Notes: generated by a model not told the origin, from the letters alone. A stretch of 64,000 nt of DNA from Lentzea alba (GCF_011067745.1 NZ_JAAMPJ010000017.1:1-64000); one strand, 5' to 3'. Counted from the stretch's first letter, positions 40,234 through 48,968 are shown. Translations and numbers: made by a program.

Positions 40234-41526
40234 GTGGACGACTACCGCCGGATCGCCGACGCCGTCGCCGCCGACATCGCGGCCGGGCGGTTGCGACCGG
40301 GTGAGCGGTTGGCTCCGCAGCGCGTGTTCGCCCGCCGCCACCGCATCGCGAACTCCACGGCCGCAAGGGTTTACGGCGAACTGTCGCGGCGCGGGCTGGT
40401 CACCGGAGAAGTCGGCCGGGGCACGTTCGTGCGGGCGCGAGCGGCGGAACCCGCGCTCGCCGATCCCGGCGGCGCGCCGGTGGACCTGCAGCTGAACTTC
40501 CCGGTGCTGCCGGAGCAGTCGGCGTTGCTGGCGAACAGTTTGGCGAGAGTGCTGCGTCCGGACGTGCTGGCGGAGGCGTTGCAGCCGGGCGGCGTGACCG
40601 GCACGGCTCCTGCCCGAGCCGCCGCCGCAGAGCTGTTGGCGCGCACCGGATGGCAGCCTTCGCCGGAGCAGATCCTGTTCACCGGCAACGGAAAGCAGTC
40701 GCTCGCCGCGACCATGGCGGCGCTCGTGCCGGTCGGCGGGCGGCTCGGCGTCGAGGCGCTCACCTATCCGGTCGTGCGGACCATCGCCACCCGGCTCGGG
40801 ATCACGTTGGTGCCGCTGGAAATGGACGACCACGGTGTCGTTCCGGACGCCTTGCGCGCGGCGGCGGTGCGCGCGGTCTACCTCCAACCGGCGCTGCACA
40901 ACCCGCTCGGCGTCACCATGCCGGAAGCTCGCCGCGCGGAGGTCGTCGCGGTGTCGGCGGAGCTGGACCTCCCGGTGATCGAGGACGCCGTGTACACCTT
41001 CCTGTGCGACGAGCCGCCGCTCGCCGCGCTCGCCCCGGACCGCACGGTGGTCGTCGACAGCCTGTCCAAGCGGATCGCGCCGGGCCTGACGGTCGGCTTC
41101 GTCGTGCCACCGGCCCAGCTCTTCGACCGGATCGCCACGAGCGTGCGGGGCGGCGGCTGGACCGCGCCGCGGTTCGCCCTCGACGTGGCGGCGCACCACA
41201 TCGCGGACGGCACCGCCGCCGTCATCCAGCGGGCCAAGCGGGCGGACGCGATGGCCCGGCAACGGCTCGTCGCCGAGAAGCTCGACGTGCGCGCCGATCC
41301 ACGCGCCTACCACTGCTGGTGGGAGCTGCCGCCGCCGTGGCGGGCGGACACGTTCGCCGCCGCGGCCGCGCGCGAGGGCATCGCGGTGACCCCGGCGGCG
41401 GCGTTCGCGATCGGCCAGGCACCCAACGCCGTCCGGCTCGCGTTGGCGTCGCCGCCCCTCGACCGGCTGGCGGCCGCGCTCGACGTGCTGGCCGGGATCG
41501 CCCGTGAGCCTACTGGCGCGCCCTGA
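40234..41526 (+). CDS. MocR-type regulator (GntR HTH plus aminotransferase fold)
   Basis: 430 aa from GTG 40234, preceded by GGGGA; the longer frame from 40183 runs through the repeats and is rejected. GntR winged helix: YRRIADAVAADIAAGRLRPGERLAPQRVFARRH with NSTAARVYGELSRRGL. The aminotransferase class I fold follows (QILFTGNGKQSL, DAVYTFLCDEPP, and PLP Lys in VVDSLSKRIAPGL). PLP-sensing regulators of this kind control amino acid, vitamin B6 or amine genes. The 3' end overlaps the convergent ATP-grasp gene by 17 bp. Confidence 0.88.
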   Translation: MDDYRRIADAVAADIAAGRLRPGERLAPQRVFARRHRIANSTAARVYGELSRRGLVTGEVGRGTFVRARAAEPALADPGGAPVDLQLNFPVLPEQSALLANSLARVLRPDVLAEALQPGGVTGTAPARAAAAELLARTGWQPSPEQILFTGNGKQSLAATMAALVPVGGRLGVEALTYPVVRTIATRLGITLVPLEMDDHGVVPDALRAAAVRAVYLQPALHNPLGVTMPEARRAEVVAVSAELDLPVIEDAVYTFLCDEPPLAALAPDRTVVVDSLSKRIAPGLTVGFVVPPAQLFDRIATSVRGGGWTAPRFALDVAAHHIADGTAAVIQRAKRADAMARQRLVAEKLDVRADPRAYHCWWELPPPWRADTFAAAAAREGIAVTPAAAFAIGQAPNAVRLALASPPLDRLAAALDVLAGIAREPTGAP

Positions 41527-42349
41527 TCGCCGCGCTCAACCGCGACGCGGCGGCTTCGTCGGTGAGCTTGAACCCGAGCGACGGCTCGGTCAGCTCCAGC
41601 TCCAGCAGCAACGGCTCGCCGCGAGGGCCTTCGACGACGTCCACCCGTGCATACAGGAAGTCCTTGCGCTCCAACGAGAGCAACTCGGCGGCGACGTCGA
41701 GGACCTGGTTCGCGAGCTCGACCTGACGCTCAGTCGGCTCGATGCTCCGCAGCTTCTCCTCGACGTACAGGCCGGACTCCGACTCGGGCAGGCCCTGCGC
41801 CAGCATCGGTCCCTTGTGGAACGAGTGGGAGTACTCGCCCGCGAAGAACACCAGCGCGGTCTCGCCGTTCAAGTCCACACTGGACTGATACGGCTGCACC
41901 AGTGCCTTGACCCCGAGGGCGTCGAAGTGCGCACGTGCCTCGGCGTGGTCGGTGAACCGGCCGGCGCCGCGCGAACCCGCGCCGATCGCCGGTTTCACCA
42001 CGAACTCGCCGTCGGGGAAGACCAGGGACTCCCCTGGCTCCACGACCGCGGTGGGCACGACGGGGATGCCGCGCGCGGCGAGCTCGACCAAATAGGACTT
42101 GTCGGTGTTCCAGCGGACCACCGGCAACGGGTTCGCAAGCGCGGGCACGGTTTCGCACCACGCCAGGAAGTCGTCGAGGCGCTCGGTGTAGTCCCAGGTC
42201 GCGCGCAGCACCACGAGGTCCGCGTCGACGGCTTCGCCCCAGGGCTGCCACACGACGTCCACGCCGTCACGCCGCAGGGCGTCGATCAACGCGTCTTCGT
42301 CGCCGTCACCGTTGGGCAGCGCGGCGCACGAGGCGAGTACGACCTTCAC
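41510..42349 (-). CDS. ATP-grasp protein, DcsG-like
   Basis: 279 aa. VLRATWDYTERLDDFLAWCE is highly typical of the ATP-grasp group around the cycloserine enzyme DcsG, as are EFVVKPAIGAGSRGAGRF (ATP site) and LLLELELTEPSLGF (metal-binding Glu). It would ligate a carboxylate to an amine. It is translationally coupled to the small 96-aa gene upstream (ATGA). A role in cycloserine synthesis is not implied; no other such gene is nearby. Confidence 0.8.
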   Translation of the reverse strand: MKVVLASCAALPNGDGDEDALIDALRRDGVDVVWQPWGEAVDADLVVLRATWDYTERLDDFLAWCETVPALANPLPVVRWNTDKSYLVELAARGIPVVPTAVVEPGESLVFPDGEFVVKPAIGAGSRGAGRFTDHAEARAHFDALGVKALVQPYQSSVDLNGETALVFFAGEYSHSFHKGPMLAQGLPESESGLYVEEKLRSIEPTERQVELANQVLDVAAELLSLERKDFLYARVDVVEGPRGEPLLLELELTEPSLGFKLTDEAAASRLSAAIRARQ

Positions 42350-42636
42350 GACTGCATCTTGGCCATCTTGCGGCGGTGCGCCGGGCCGATCTTGGTGGCG
42401 GCGGTGGTCTCGCGGTCCCAGTCGGCCTGCTCGACGTTGTCGGTCGCCTCGACGGCCTTGGTGGCGGACTCGACGTCCTTCGCCATCACGTCGCCCATGG
42501 CGCCGTCCGCGCCGACCAGCACGATCCGCGCGCCGGCCCGGCCGATCGGCTCGACGACCGCCCTGACCGCCGTGCCCGGCTTGCCGTGGGCCTTCACGAA
42601 CTCCGCGATGCGCTTCTGAGTGGTTTGATCAGACAT
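42346..42636 (-). CDS. conserved small actinobacterial protein
   Basis: 96 aa from ATG 42636 (MSDQTTQKRIAEFVKAH); an upstream open frame overlaps the divergent gene and is rejected. The first half looks like a small beta sheet (TAVRAVVEPIGRAGARIVLVGADGAMGD) and the last part is basic (KIGPAHRRKMAKMQS). It is similar in style to conserved actinobacterial proteins of unknown function. It overlaps the ATP-grasp gene by four bases. No function is assigned. Confidence 0.65.
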   Translation of the reverse strand: MSDQTTQKRIAEFVKAHGKPGTAVRAVVEPIGRAGARIVLVGADGAMGDVMAKDVESATKAVEATDNVEQADWDRETTAATKIGPAHRRKMAKMQS

Positions 42637-42672
42637 CCCCACACTGTAAAACCACCGGGTAGCTTCAGTCGG

Positions 42673-44259
42673 GTGACCACCGACACGCTCACGTCGTTTC
42701 TCTCGTGGTACTTCGACCATCACCCCGCCCACGCGGCGCAAGTCGGCTCACTCGAGCACTACTCGACGTTCGGGGACTTCTCCGCGACGGCGTTCGAGCA
42801 GCGGGCCAGGCAGAACGGCGCGTGGCTCGCGCGGCTGGAGCCGTTGCCGAGGTCGGTGGACCGCGATCTCGCGCTGTCGGTGCTGCGCGGGCAGCTCGCG
42901 ATGGAGGCGTGGCCGGGCTGGCGGCGCGACCCGCACGAGTACTCCGGGATGGTGTTCTTCGGGCTGCTGGCACCGTTCCTGCACCAGCTGCTGCCCGAGG
43001 CCGAGCTCGTCGCCGCCGCGATCGCGAAACTGCGCGAGGTGCCGTCGGTCTTCGCGGCCGCCGAGGCGAACCTCGACGCGTCGCTGGCGTCACCGCTGGT
43101 CGTGCGGCGGGCGTGCGACCAGGTGAAGACGGGGCGTTCGTTCGTGCTCGACTCGCTGCCGCTGCAGGTGAGCTCACCCGAGCTGCGCGCGCAGCTCGTC
43201 GAGGCCGCCGTGCCCGCCGCCGAGGCGTTCGACCGGCACGCGGCGTTCCTGGAGGACCTCGCCCTGCGCGCCACCGGCGACTGGCGGATGGGCGAGAAGC
43301 TCTACTCGACCATGTTGCAGGACAAGGAACTGCTCGGTTACGGCGCGCCGGAGCTGCACCAGCGCGGGCAGGACGCCTACGCGGCGCTGGAAGCCGAACT
43401 GATCGACCTGGCGGGCTCGCCGGACTGGCGCGCGGTGATGAGCTCGCTGCAGGACGACCACCCGCCGACGCTGGAGGCGATGCGCGCGGAGTACGAGACC
43501 GAGACGCAGAGGGCGCGCGCGGCGCTGGTCGAGCACTCACTGGTCACGCTGCCCGACGGCGAGGAGTGCGCCGTCGTGCCGTCGCCGCCGTTCCACCGGG
43601 CGATCATGGCGGTCGCGAGCTACCTGGGGCCGCCGCCGCTGACGTCTCGGCGGGCCGGCTACTTCTTCGTGCCGTTCACGCCCGACGGGGCCACGGACGA
43701 GCAGATCACGCACCGCCTGCGCACCAACGCGCGCCCGCAGATTCCGACGATCGCGGTGCACGAGGCGTATCCCGGTCACCACTGGCACTCGGCCTGGGTG
43801 GCGGCGCAGGGGCCGGCGCACCCGTTGCGGAAGGTGTTCCGGACGTCGTACTTCTCCGAGGGCTGGGCGCTGTACTCGGAGAAGCTGCTGCGGTCGGTCG
43901 GCTACTACCGGACCAAGGCGTCCCTGATGGGACACGTGGAGGCACGGCTGTTCCGCGCGGCGCGGATGGTCGTGGACACGGCGTTGCACTGCGGCGACAT
44001 GACACCGGCGGAAGCCGAGGCGTTCATGGTGGCGCGCACGGCCCTGACGCCGGGCACGGCCGTGGGCGAGGTGAAGCGGTACTGCGCGTGGGCGACGCAG
44101 GCGCCGTCGTACCTGACCGGCGCGCTGGAGATCGACCTCATCCGCGACGAGTTCCTGGCCGCGGAACTGGGGTCGTTGCGCGACTTCCACGACCGGATCG
44201 CCGGATCCGGCGCGTTGCCGCTCGGGCTCGCGCGCCGCGTGGCGCTCGGCGAGGACTGA
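42673..44259 (+). CDS. DUF885 metallopeptidase-like protein
   Basis: 528 aa from GTG 42673; the longer frame overlaps the opposite gene. DUF885 proteins are predicted zinc peptidases: the HExxx-H-like site is IAVHEAYPGHHWH, followed by FSEGWALYSEKLL. Also present are YFFVPFTPD and ATQAPSYLTGALEI. There is no signal peptide, so it is probably cytosolic. Divergent from the 96-aa gene by 36 bp. The substrate is unknown. Confidence 0.85.
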   Translation: MTTDTLTSFLSWYFDHHPAHAAQVGSLEHYSTFGDFSATAFEQRARQNGAWLARLEPLPRSVDRDLALSVLRGQLAMEAWPGWRRDPHEYSGMVFFGLLAPFLHQLLPEAELVAAAIAKLREVPSVFAAAEANLDASLASPLVVRRACDQVKTGRSFVLDSLPLQVSSPELRAQLVEAAVPAAEAFDRHAAFLEDLALRATGDWRMGEKLYSTMLQDKELLGYGAPELHQRGQDAYAALEAELIDLAGSPDWRAVMSSLQDDHPPTLEAMRAEYETETQRARAALVEHSLVTLPDGEECAVVPSPPFHRAIMAVASYLGPPPLTSRRAGYFFVPFTPDGATDEQITHRLRTNARPQIPTIAVHEAYPGHHWHSAWVAAQGPAHPLRKVFRTSYFSEGWALYSEKLLRSVGYYRTKASLMGHVEARLFRAARMVVDTALHCGDMTPAEAEAFMVARTALTPGTAVGEVKRYCAWATQAPSYLTGALEIDLIRDEFLAAELGSLRDFHDRIAGSGALPLGLARRVALGED

Positions 44260-44260
44260 G

Positions 44261-44343
44261 GGCAAGGTTCGAAGTCTGGGTTCGATGAGAGTTGCCCGGC
44301 CATCGCGGATTCAGACTTCGATGCAGGCCCTACGGCAAGGTTC
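44261..44343. promoter_or_regulatory. repeat-rich region upstream of qor
   Basis: A 10-bp perfect inverted repeat TCGAAGTCTG (44269-44278)/CAGACTTCGA (44312-44321) lies within a 10-bp direct repeat GGCAAGGTTC (44261-44270 and 44334-44343). All lie in the 155-bp spacer before qor. It is a likely regulator binding region; the factor is unknown. Confidence 0.45.
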
Positions 44344-44414
44344 CCATCTGACGGGACCGGGAACACCGCGGCCGTGGCCTGGGTTGACCGGGTTGAGTCG
44401 ATCAAGGAGGACAG

Positions 44415-45356
44415 ATGCCCAAGGCAGTGGTGGTGCGTTCGGCCGGCGGACCGGAGGTGCTGGAACACACCGAAGTGCCGTCACCCGTGCCCGGTGACGG
44501 CGAGCTGCTGGTGCGGGTCGGCGCGGCGGGCGTCAACTACATCGACACCTACCAGCGCAGCGGCCAGTACCAGGTGCCGTTGCCCACCGCTTTGGGGCTT
44601 GAGGGCGCGGGCGTGGTCGTCGCCTCGAACTCGCCGGAGTTCTCCGTCGGCGACCGGGTGGCGTGGATGTCCGTGCTGGGCAGCTACGCGTCCGAGGTCG
44701 TGGTGCCGGCGACGACCGCGGTGCGGGTGCCGGACGGGCTGGACGTCGAGCTGGCGGCGGCCGCTCTGTTGCAGGGCATCACCGCGCACTACCTGACGCA
44801 TTCGACGCACGTCGTGAAGGAAGGCGACCGGGTGCTGGTGCACGCGGCCGCCGGTGGCGTCGGGTTGTTGCTGACGCAGTGGTCGAAGTCGAAGGGCGCG
44901 CACGTGGTCGCGACCGTGTCGACCGACGAGAAAGAGGCGCTGGCGCGGGAGGCCGGCGCCGACGAGGTCCTGCGGTACGGGGAGTTCGCGTCGCAGATCG
45001 AGAAGGTCGACGTGGTCTACGACGGCGTGGGGCGCGACACGTTCGACCAGTCGCTCGCGTCGCTGAAGCCGCGCGGGCTGCTGGCGCTGTTCGGTGCCTC
45101 GTCCGGACCGGTGCCGCCGGTGGACCCGCAGCGCCTCAACGCAGCCGGGTCGGTGTACCTCACCCGGCCGTCGACCGGGTCGTACCTGCTGGACCGCGCC
45201 GAGTACGAGTGGCGGGCGGCGGACCTGTTCGGGGCGATCGTGGACGGCACGCTGAACATCCGGATCGGCGGGCGCTACAAGCTGGAGGAGGCGGCCCAAG
45301 CGCACACGGACCTCCAGTCCCGCCGAACCACCGGCAAACTCCTGCTCGTGCCCTGA
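44415..45356 (+). CDS. qor: quinone oxidoreductase, MDR family
   Basis: 313 aa NADPH:quinone reductase-like medium-chain dehydrogenase without catalytic zinc. GAAGVNYIDTYQRSGQY is the classic N-terminal stretch, the Rossmann motif is VHAAAGGVGLLLTQW, and YDGVGRDTFDQSLASL is also typical. ATG with AAGGAGG upstream. Position in the block matches Rv1454c. It ends before a long palindrome that serves both it and the convergent FKBP gene. Confidence 0.92.
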   Translation: MPKAVVVRSAGGPEVLEHTEVPSPVPGDGELLVRVGAAGVNYIDTYQRSGQYQVPLPTALGLEGAGVVVASNSPEFSVGDRVAWMSVLGSYASEVVVPATTAVRVPDGLDVELAAAALLQGITAHYLTHSTHVVKEGDRVLVHAAAGGVGLLLTQWSKSKGAHVVATVSTDEKEALAREAGADEVLRYGEFASQIEKVDVVYDGVGRDTFDQSLASLKPRGLLALFGASSGPVPPVDPQRLNAAGSVYLTRPSTGSYLLDRAEYEWRAADLFGAIVDGTLNIRIGGRYKLEEAAQAHTDLQSRRTTGKLLLVP

Positions 45357-45378
45357 CCCACGCGGTCCGGTCCGGGAT

Positions 45379-45433
45379 GTTGATGAGGGGAGCTTTCATA
45401 AACCTGAGGTTTGTGAAAGCTCCCCTCATCAAC
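45379..45433. terminator. bidirectional terminator, 47-nt core palindrome
   Basis: Between convergent qor and FKBP genes. The core spans 45383-45429: ATGAGGGG, AGCTTTCAT, AAACC, TGA, GGTTT, GTGAAAGCT, CCCCTCAT. With outer pairs it reaches 12 more bases (GTTG/CAAC). The right arm ends 1 bp before the FKBP stop codon. It has the same length and layout as the palindrome at 61887-61939 with compensated base changes. Confidence 0.8.
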
Positions 45434-45434
45434 G

Positions 45435-45950
45435 TCAGGCGGCGGGGGTGACCTTCACGCCGTCGATCACGAAGACGAGGGTCTCGTTGGGCTTGATGCC
45501 CTGACCGCCCTGGCCGTACCCCTTGGCGGGCGGCACGACCAGCAGCCGCCGGCCCTTCTCCTTGAGGCCGACGATGCCCTCGTTCCAGCCGTCGATGACC
45601 GGCGCGCTGCCGACGTTCTCCACGTCGAACGGCTCGCCGCGCTCGAACGAGCTGTCCAGCACCTTCTTGTCCGAGAACGTCGTGAGCTGGTAGTTGACCG
45701 TGGCCGTCGTGCCCGCCTTCACCTCGGCGCCGGTGCCCTGCACCAGGTCCTTGACGATGAGCTCGTCGGTGGGCTTGCACGCGGGGATCTCGACCTTGGG
45801 CGCCGACCCGAAATCGCCGGTGACCTTGAAGTCGTCGGCCTTGCAGGGGGCGGTCGGCGCGCCCGTCGAGGGCTGGGCCGAGCTGCCGCAGCCCGCGAGG
45901 CCGGTGGCCGCTACGAGCGCCAGGGACGCGATGAGCAGGACGTTGCGCAT
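45435..45950 (-). CDS. lipoprotein FKBP-type peptidyl-prolyl isomerase
   Basis: 171 aa from ATG 45950 (MRNVLLIASLALV). The signal peptide ends in the lipobox LAGC, so it is anchored outside the membrane. The FKBP domain covers about 75-170: LVQGTGAEVKAGTTATVNYQ, FDVENVGSAPVIDGWNEGIVG and RRLLVVPPAKGYG. It would help fold secreted proteins. It stands alone in the minus direction. Confidence 0.9.
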   Translation of the reverse strand: MRNVLLIASLALVAATGLAGCGSSAQPSTGAPTAPCKADDFKVTGDFGSAPKVEIPACKPTDELIVKDLVQGTGAEVKAGTTATVNYQLTTFSDKKVLDSSFERGEPFDVENVGSAPVIDGWNEGIVGLKEKGRRLLVVPPAKGYGQGGQGIKPNETLVFVIDGVKVTPAA

Positions 45951-46357
45951 GGTGGGTGAGCGTATTCGGAGGGCTGTTAGCGCGGTGTAGCAGGTGGGGC
46001 TGGGGTGCGGTCCGACCCATCGGGCGTGCGGCCGCGGGCGGGTGGTGTGCTGCGCCTCGCGGACCAACGGCGGGTGGCGCTGAGCGGGCTAAAACACGCG
46101 GCGTGGGTGCGTTCGGGTGGGTGGGTCACCCTCATCCGACACGTCGGGCACCGGCCGCGACTGGGTGTCACCGAAGTGCACGAGTACGGGCCGTCGACGG
46201 CCTTCAAGGGCGGTTATTCCGGTGCTAAATGTCGCACGAATAGCAGCTTCCTTATCTTTTGACCGACGCGTACAGTAACTCCGCGCACTTGATCGGACAC
46301 CGACCGCATTCGTCCGTTCGGGTAGCGGCCAATGAGGTGACCCAGGAGGTGGGACAC
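45951..46357. other. 407-bp intergenic region
   Basis: No convincing gene on either strand; short open frames lack ribosome sites and codon bias. The left 250 bp are GC-rich. An AT-richer patch at 46215-46275 holds TTGACC (46259-46264) and GTGC...GCAC (46222-46237), likely promoter material for the gene starting at 46358. It marks the edge of the accessory block. Confidence 0.5.
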
Positions 46358-47362
46358 GTGTCCGCGGAGGCCGGAGGCATCCGCAGCAACCTGATCCAGG
46401 AGTTGTTTTGGACTCGGACCGGGTTGCTCCTCCTCATACTCGTCACGACGTCGGGTGCGTCGCTGGCCATTTCCAGTCAAATGGATTCCGGGGCACCGAG
46501 AAACTTCCTGACGGCGCTGGGCACCGGCACGCTCATATCGGCGGTCGTGAGCTTCACCCAGACGCTCGTCACGTCGAAAACGGCGCAGAAAGCACTACTC
46601 GCGCCGGTCGTCGAGGAGAGTCGCCGGGCGCTCAAGGAGCTCAGCGAGGAGTACCGGCTGCTCGACCGGGAGTTCTTCCCCAGCCACGTGTTCGAGCCGA
46701 CGGCCAAGCCGTCACCCGTCTTCAACCAGCTGATGATGCAGGACCTGGAGCGGACGCGGCTGTACTGCTTCCGCGGCTTCGCCGGGCGGTACGCGGCGGG
46801 CAGAGTCCTGTTGTCGCAGACGGAATGCGAGCTCAGGGCCGTGCTGGCGGACCCGCGCGACGACAACGCGATCAGCGGGCGCGCTCGGTACCTGTTGCGC
46901 AACGAGGGCGCGGACGGCGACTACGAGGAGATCCAGGCGAGGCTCAAGGAACAGATCCGCATCGGGCTGGTCGGGCTCTACGCGGCGCGCAGCCGGTGCA
47001 GCCGGATCGACGTCACGATCGTTTCGGATCCACCGCAGGATCGACTCGAACTGTTCGACGACTGCGCCTGGATCACGCTCTACAGCAACACCGCCGGAGT
47101 GCCGAGGCCGTATCCGCGAACGCTCAGGTTCACCGAGAGCTCGTTCCTGTACGCGATGGAACGCGCGGAGTTCCTGCGGATCAGCAATTCCAAGGCCGGC
47201 TATCACTTCGTCATCACACCGGGAACGACGAGGACGGACTTCCTGGCGTTGTTCGAGAAGATCACCGGCGAAACACTCACCACAGACGGCTTCGCGGAGC
47301 TCGAAGGCAAGTTCCACGCATTCCGTCGCGAATTCTCCGCATCCGCTCAGTTGAGGAGCTGA
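46358..47362 (+). CDS. 2-TM protein with C-terminal domain of unknown function
   Basis: 334 aa from GTG 46358, chosen because a perfect AGGAGGT lies seven bases upstream; an ORF start 99 bp earlier lacks this. Two transmembrane helices (about 22-40 and 50-72) precede a charged coil and a cytosolic domain. The segment ECELRAVLADPRDDNAISGRA, later DDCAWITLYSNT and PRTLRF, resembles in style the PLD-like DUF5919-type sensor domains, but the HKD catalytic motif is absent. Inference: a membrane effector or sensor. It precedes the cupin gene by 6 bp. Confidence 0.6.
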   Translation: MSAEAGGIRSNLIQELFWTRTGLLLLILVTTSGASLAISSQMDSGAPRNFLTALGTGTLISAVVSFTQTLVTSKTAQKALLAPVVEESRRALKELSEEYRLLDREFFPSHVFEPTAKPSPVFNQLMMQDLERTRLYCFRGFAGRYAAGRVLLSQTECELRAVLADPRDDNAISGRARYLLRNEGADGDYEEIQARLKEQIRIGLVGLYAARSRCSRIDVTIVSDPPQDRLELFDDCAWITLYSNTAGVPRPYPRTLRFTESSFLYAMERAEFLRISNSKAGYHFVITPGTTRTDFLALFEKITGETLTTDGFAELEGKFHAFRREFSASAQLRS

Positions 47363-47368
47363 TCGATC

Positions 47369-48016
47369 TTGCTAGCCGAGTTCACCGGGTTGTCCGCGCT
47401 CGAGGAGCTCGCCGCCCGGGTGAAGCGCGCCGAATTTCCCGTCGTGGACCACTGGACCGACGTCGGTACGTGGTTTGGCGAATGGGCGGCGCGGCCGGAT
47501 CTGCGCAAGGAGCTTCGTGCGTACATCGACGGGCTCACGCCCCAGGAGGCGACCTGGGTGATCGCGCATTCCCGGGAGACGACGACGCACTTCGCGTGGT
47601 GCTTGAGGGACGAACCGGACGAACCGTTCACGTTCTGGTTGCACGAGTACAAACCGCTGACGGACTGGCGGGCCGGCTACGCGGACTCGGTCCACAACCA
47701 CCGGTACCACTTCTGCACCACCATCCTGAGCGGCGCCTACCTGCACGAACGTTTTGACGCCCGGCTCGGCCTCGGCGGTCGCACGATCGTCGCCACGGAG
47801 CTCACGAAACGCACTCAGTGCACCGAGGGCACCACGGGCACGTTGCTCGCGCACGAGTTCCACCGCATCCCACGCGCGGCGGAGGGGACCATGACGTTCC
47901 TCGTCAAGTCGCGTGCCGTCACGCCGTGGAGCCTCAGCTACGACCCGGACACCGGGATCAGCCACCGGCACGTGCCGGTCGAGGACCGACTGGAGGATCT
48001 GACGAACAACCTGTAA
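47369..48016 (+). CDS. cupin-like protein (cysteine dioxygenase-type fold)
   Basis: 215 aa, TTG start with AGGAG upstream. A cupin-like core is suggested by SVHNHRYHFCTTILSGAYLHERF (HxH metal site), then EFHRIPRA as the second cupin motif. The N-terminal half is helical (TWVIAHSRETTTHFAW). It may be a metal-dependent dioxygenase or a small-molecule sensor. It is tightly linked to the 2-TM gene and 46 bp before the HD gene. The substrate is unknown. Confidence 0.55.
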   Translation: MLAEFTGLSALEELAARVKRAEFPVVDHWTDVGTWFGEWAARPDLRKELRAYIDGLTPQEATWVIAHSRETTTHFAWCLRDEPDEPFTFWLHEYKPLTDWRAGYADSVHNHRYHFCTTILSGAYLHERFDARLGLGGRTIVATELTKRTQCTEGTTGTLLAHEFHRIPRAAEGTMTFLVKSRAVTPWSLSYDPDTGISHRHVPVEDRLEDLTNNL

Positions 48017-48062
48017 ACGCTCCGGCACGCGCCTACCATCAGCCCACCCGGTGGGAGGGCTG

Positions 48063-48716
48063 ATGATGCGTACGCGCACAACGATTCCTAGGTCTGTCAT
48101 CGCGGACGTGGAGCAGCGCGTGAGGCGGCTGTGCGAGGACCTGGCCGCGAAGCTGCAGTTCCACGGCTGGCACCACGTGAGCTTCGTCCGCGACAAGTCC
48201 GTGCACTTCGCCGAGCGCAACGGCGCCGCGAGGGACGTCGTCGAGATCGCCGCCCTGGTCCACGACCTCAACTACATGGTCCGCCGCAACTCGCTGCCGA
48301 CCGACGGCGAGGCGCTGCGCCGGAAGGTCCTGTTCGTCTCGGGCGTCTGCGTCGGCGACATCGAGTGGATCGAGAAGATCGTCCTCGAGGCCGAGATGCG
48401 CACCCGCAGCCGCGACATCTCACTGGAGGCGCAGGCGCTCTCCGACGCGGACACGCTGTTCAAGGCGCTCCCCGTCACGCCGGTCGTGCTGGCGCACAAG
48501 TACCTGCAGGAGAACGGCATCACGCTCCGCGAGCTCGCGTACAAGATCGTGGGCGAGCAGGTGGGCAAGGCCGACGAGGGCTACTACTTCTACGACGCGG
48601 AAGCCACCGCGACCTACACCAAGTGGGCCGAGACCAACCTCCTGCTGTGGCAGTGCATCGTGGAGTCCCTCGACGACCCGTGCGTCGAGGACCTGCTGAC
48701 CAAGGTGGTCTCCTAG
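48063..48716 (+). CDS. HD-domain phosphohydrolase-like protein
   Basis: 217 aa from ATG 48063 with GGGAGG upstream. HD superfamily marks are FHGWHHVSFVRD, the HD pair in IAALVHDLNYM and SDADTLFKALPV, giving the His/Asp metal set. Such proteins cleave phosphate esters, often nucleotides. It closes the cassette 2-TM - cupin - HD and ends 3 bp from the convergent small gene. In defence islands HD proteins act on nucleotides; whether this applies here is inference. Confidence 0.72.
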   Translation: MMRTRTTIPRSVIADVEQRVRRLCEDLAAKLQFHGWHHVSFVRDKSVHFAERNGAARDVVEIAALVHDLNYMVRRNSLPTDGEALRRKVLFVSGVCVGDIEWIEKIVLEAEMRTRSRDISLEAQALSDADTLFKALPVTPVVLAHKYLQENGITLRELAYKIVGEQVGKADEGYYFYDAEATATYTKWAETNLLLWQCIVESLDDPCVEDLLTKVVS

Positions 48717-48719
48717 AGG

Positions 48720-48968
48720 TCACCGCGCCGGCGTGAGACCAGCTGTCTGCTGAATCGGCATCTGAACACCAACGGCCGTGAGCGCGAGCTCGCGGGCGGC
48801 GCGGCGTGCGGTCAGCACGGCGAGATGGGCGTGCACGGTCGAGGTGCGGCTGAGGTCTTCGTACGCTGCCGCGGCGGCCTCGAAGATCACCTCGGCCGCC
48901 ACCCGGTCACCGAAGCGGTGGGTCAGGTCCGCCATCGCCTGACGTAGTTGCGCGTCCGAGTTCAGCAT
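48720..48968 (-). CDS. small helical protein (three-helix bundle, DUF3562-like)
   Basis: 82 aa from ATG 48968 (MLNSDAQLRQAMADL); a GTG at 49004 would add 12 residues and cannot be excluded. All helical: RFGDRVAAEVIFEAAAAAYEDL and HAHLAVLTARRAARELAL resemble the actinobacterial three-helix-bundle dimerisation family. It is divergent from the BASS-motif gene by about 100 bp and may regulate or bind its neighbours. Function unknown. Confidence 0.6.
   Translation of the reverse strand: MLNSDAQLRQAMADLTHRFGDRVAAEVIFEAAAAAYEDLSRTSTVHAHLAVLTARRAARELALTAVGVQMPIQQTAGLTPAR

Noticed and set aside
41510..42349. Cycloserine biosynthesis locus
   Set aside because: The ATP-grasp protein resembles DcsG, but no other cycloserine gene is near; the family is widespread.
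46005..46262. 85-aa plus-strand frame in the 45951-46357 spacer
   Set aside because: No Shine-Dalgarno, odd composition, and it covers the promoter region of the next gene.
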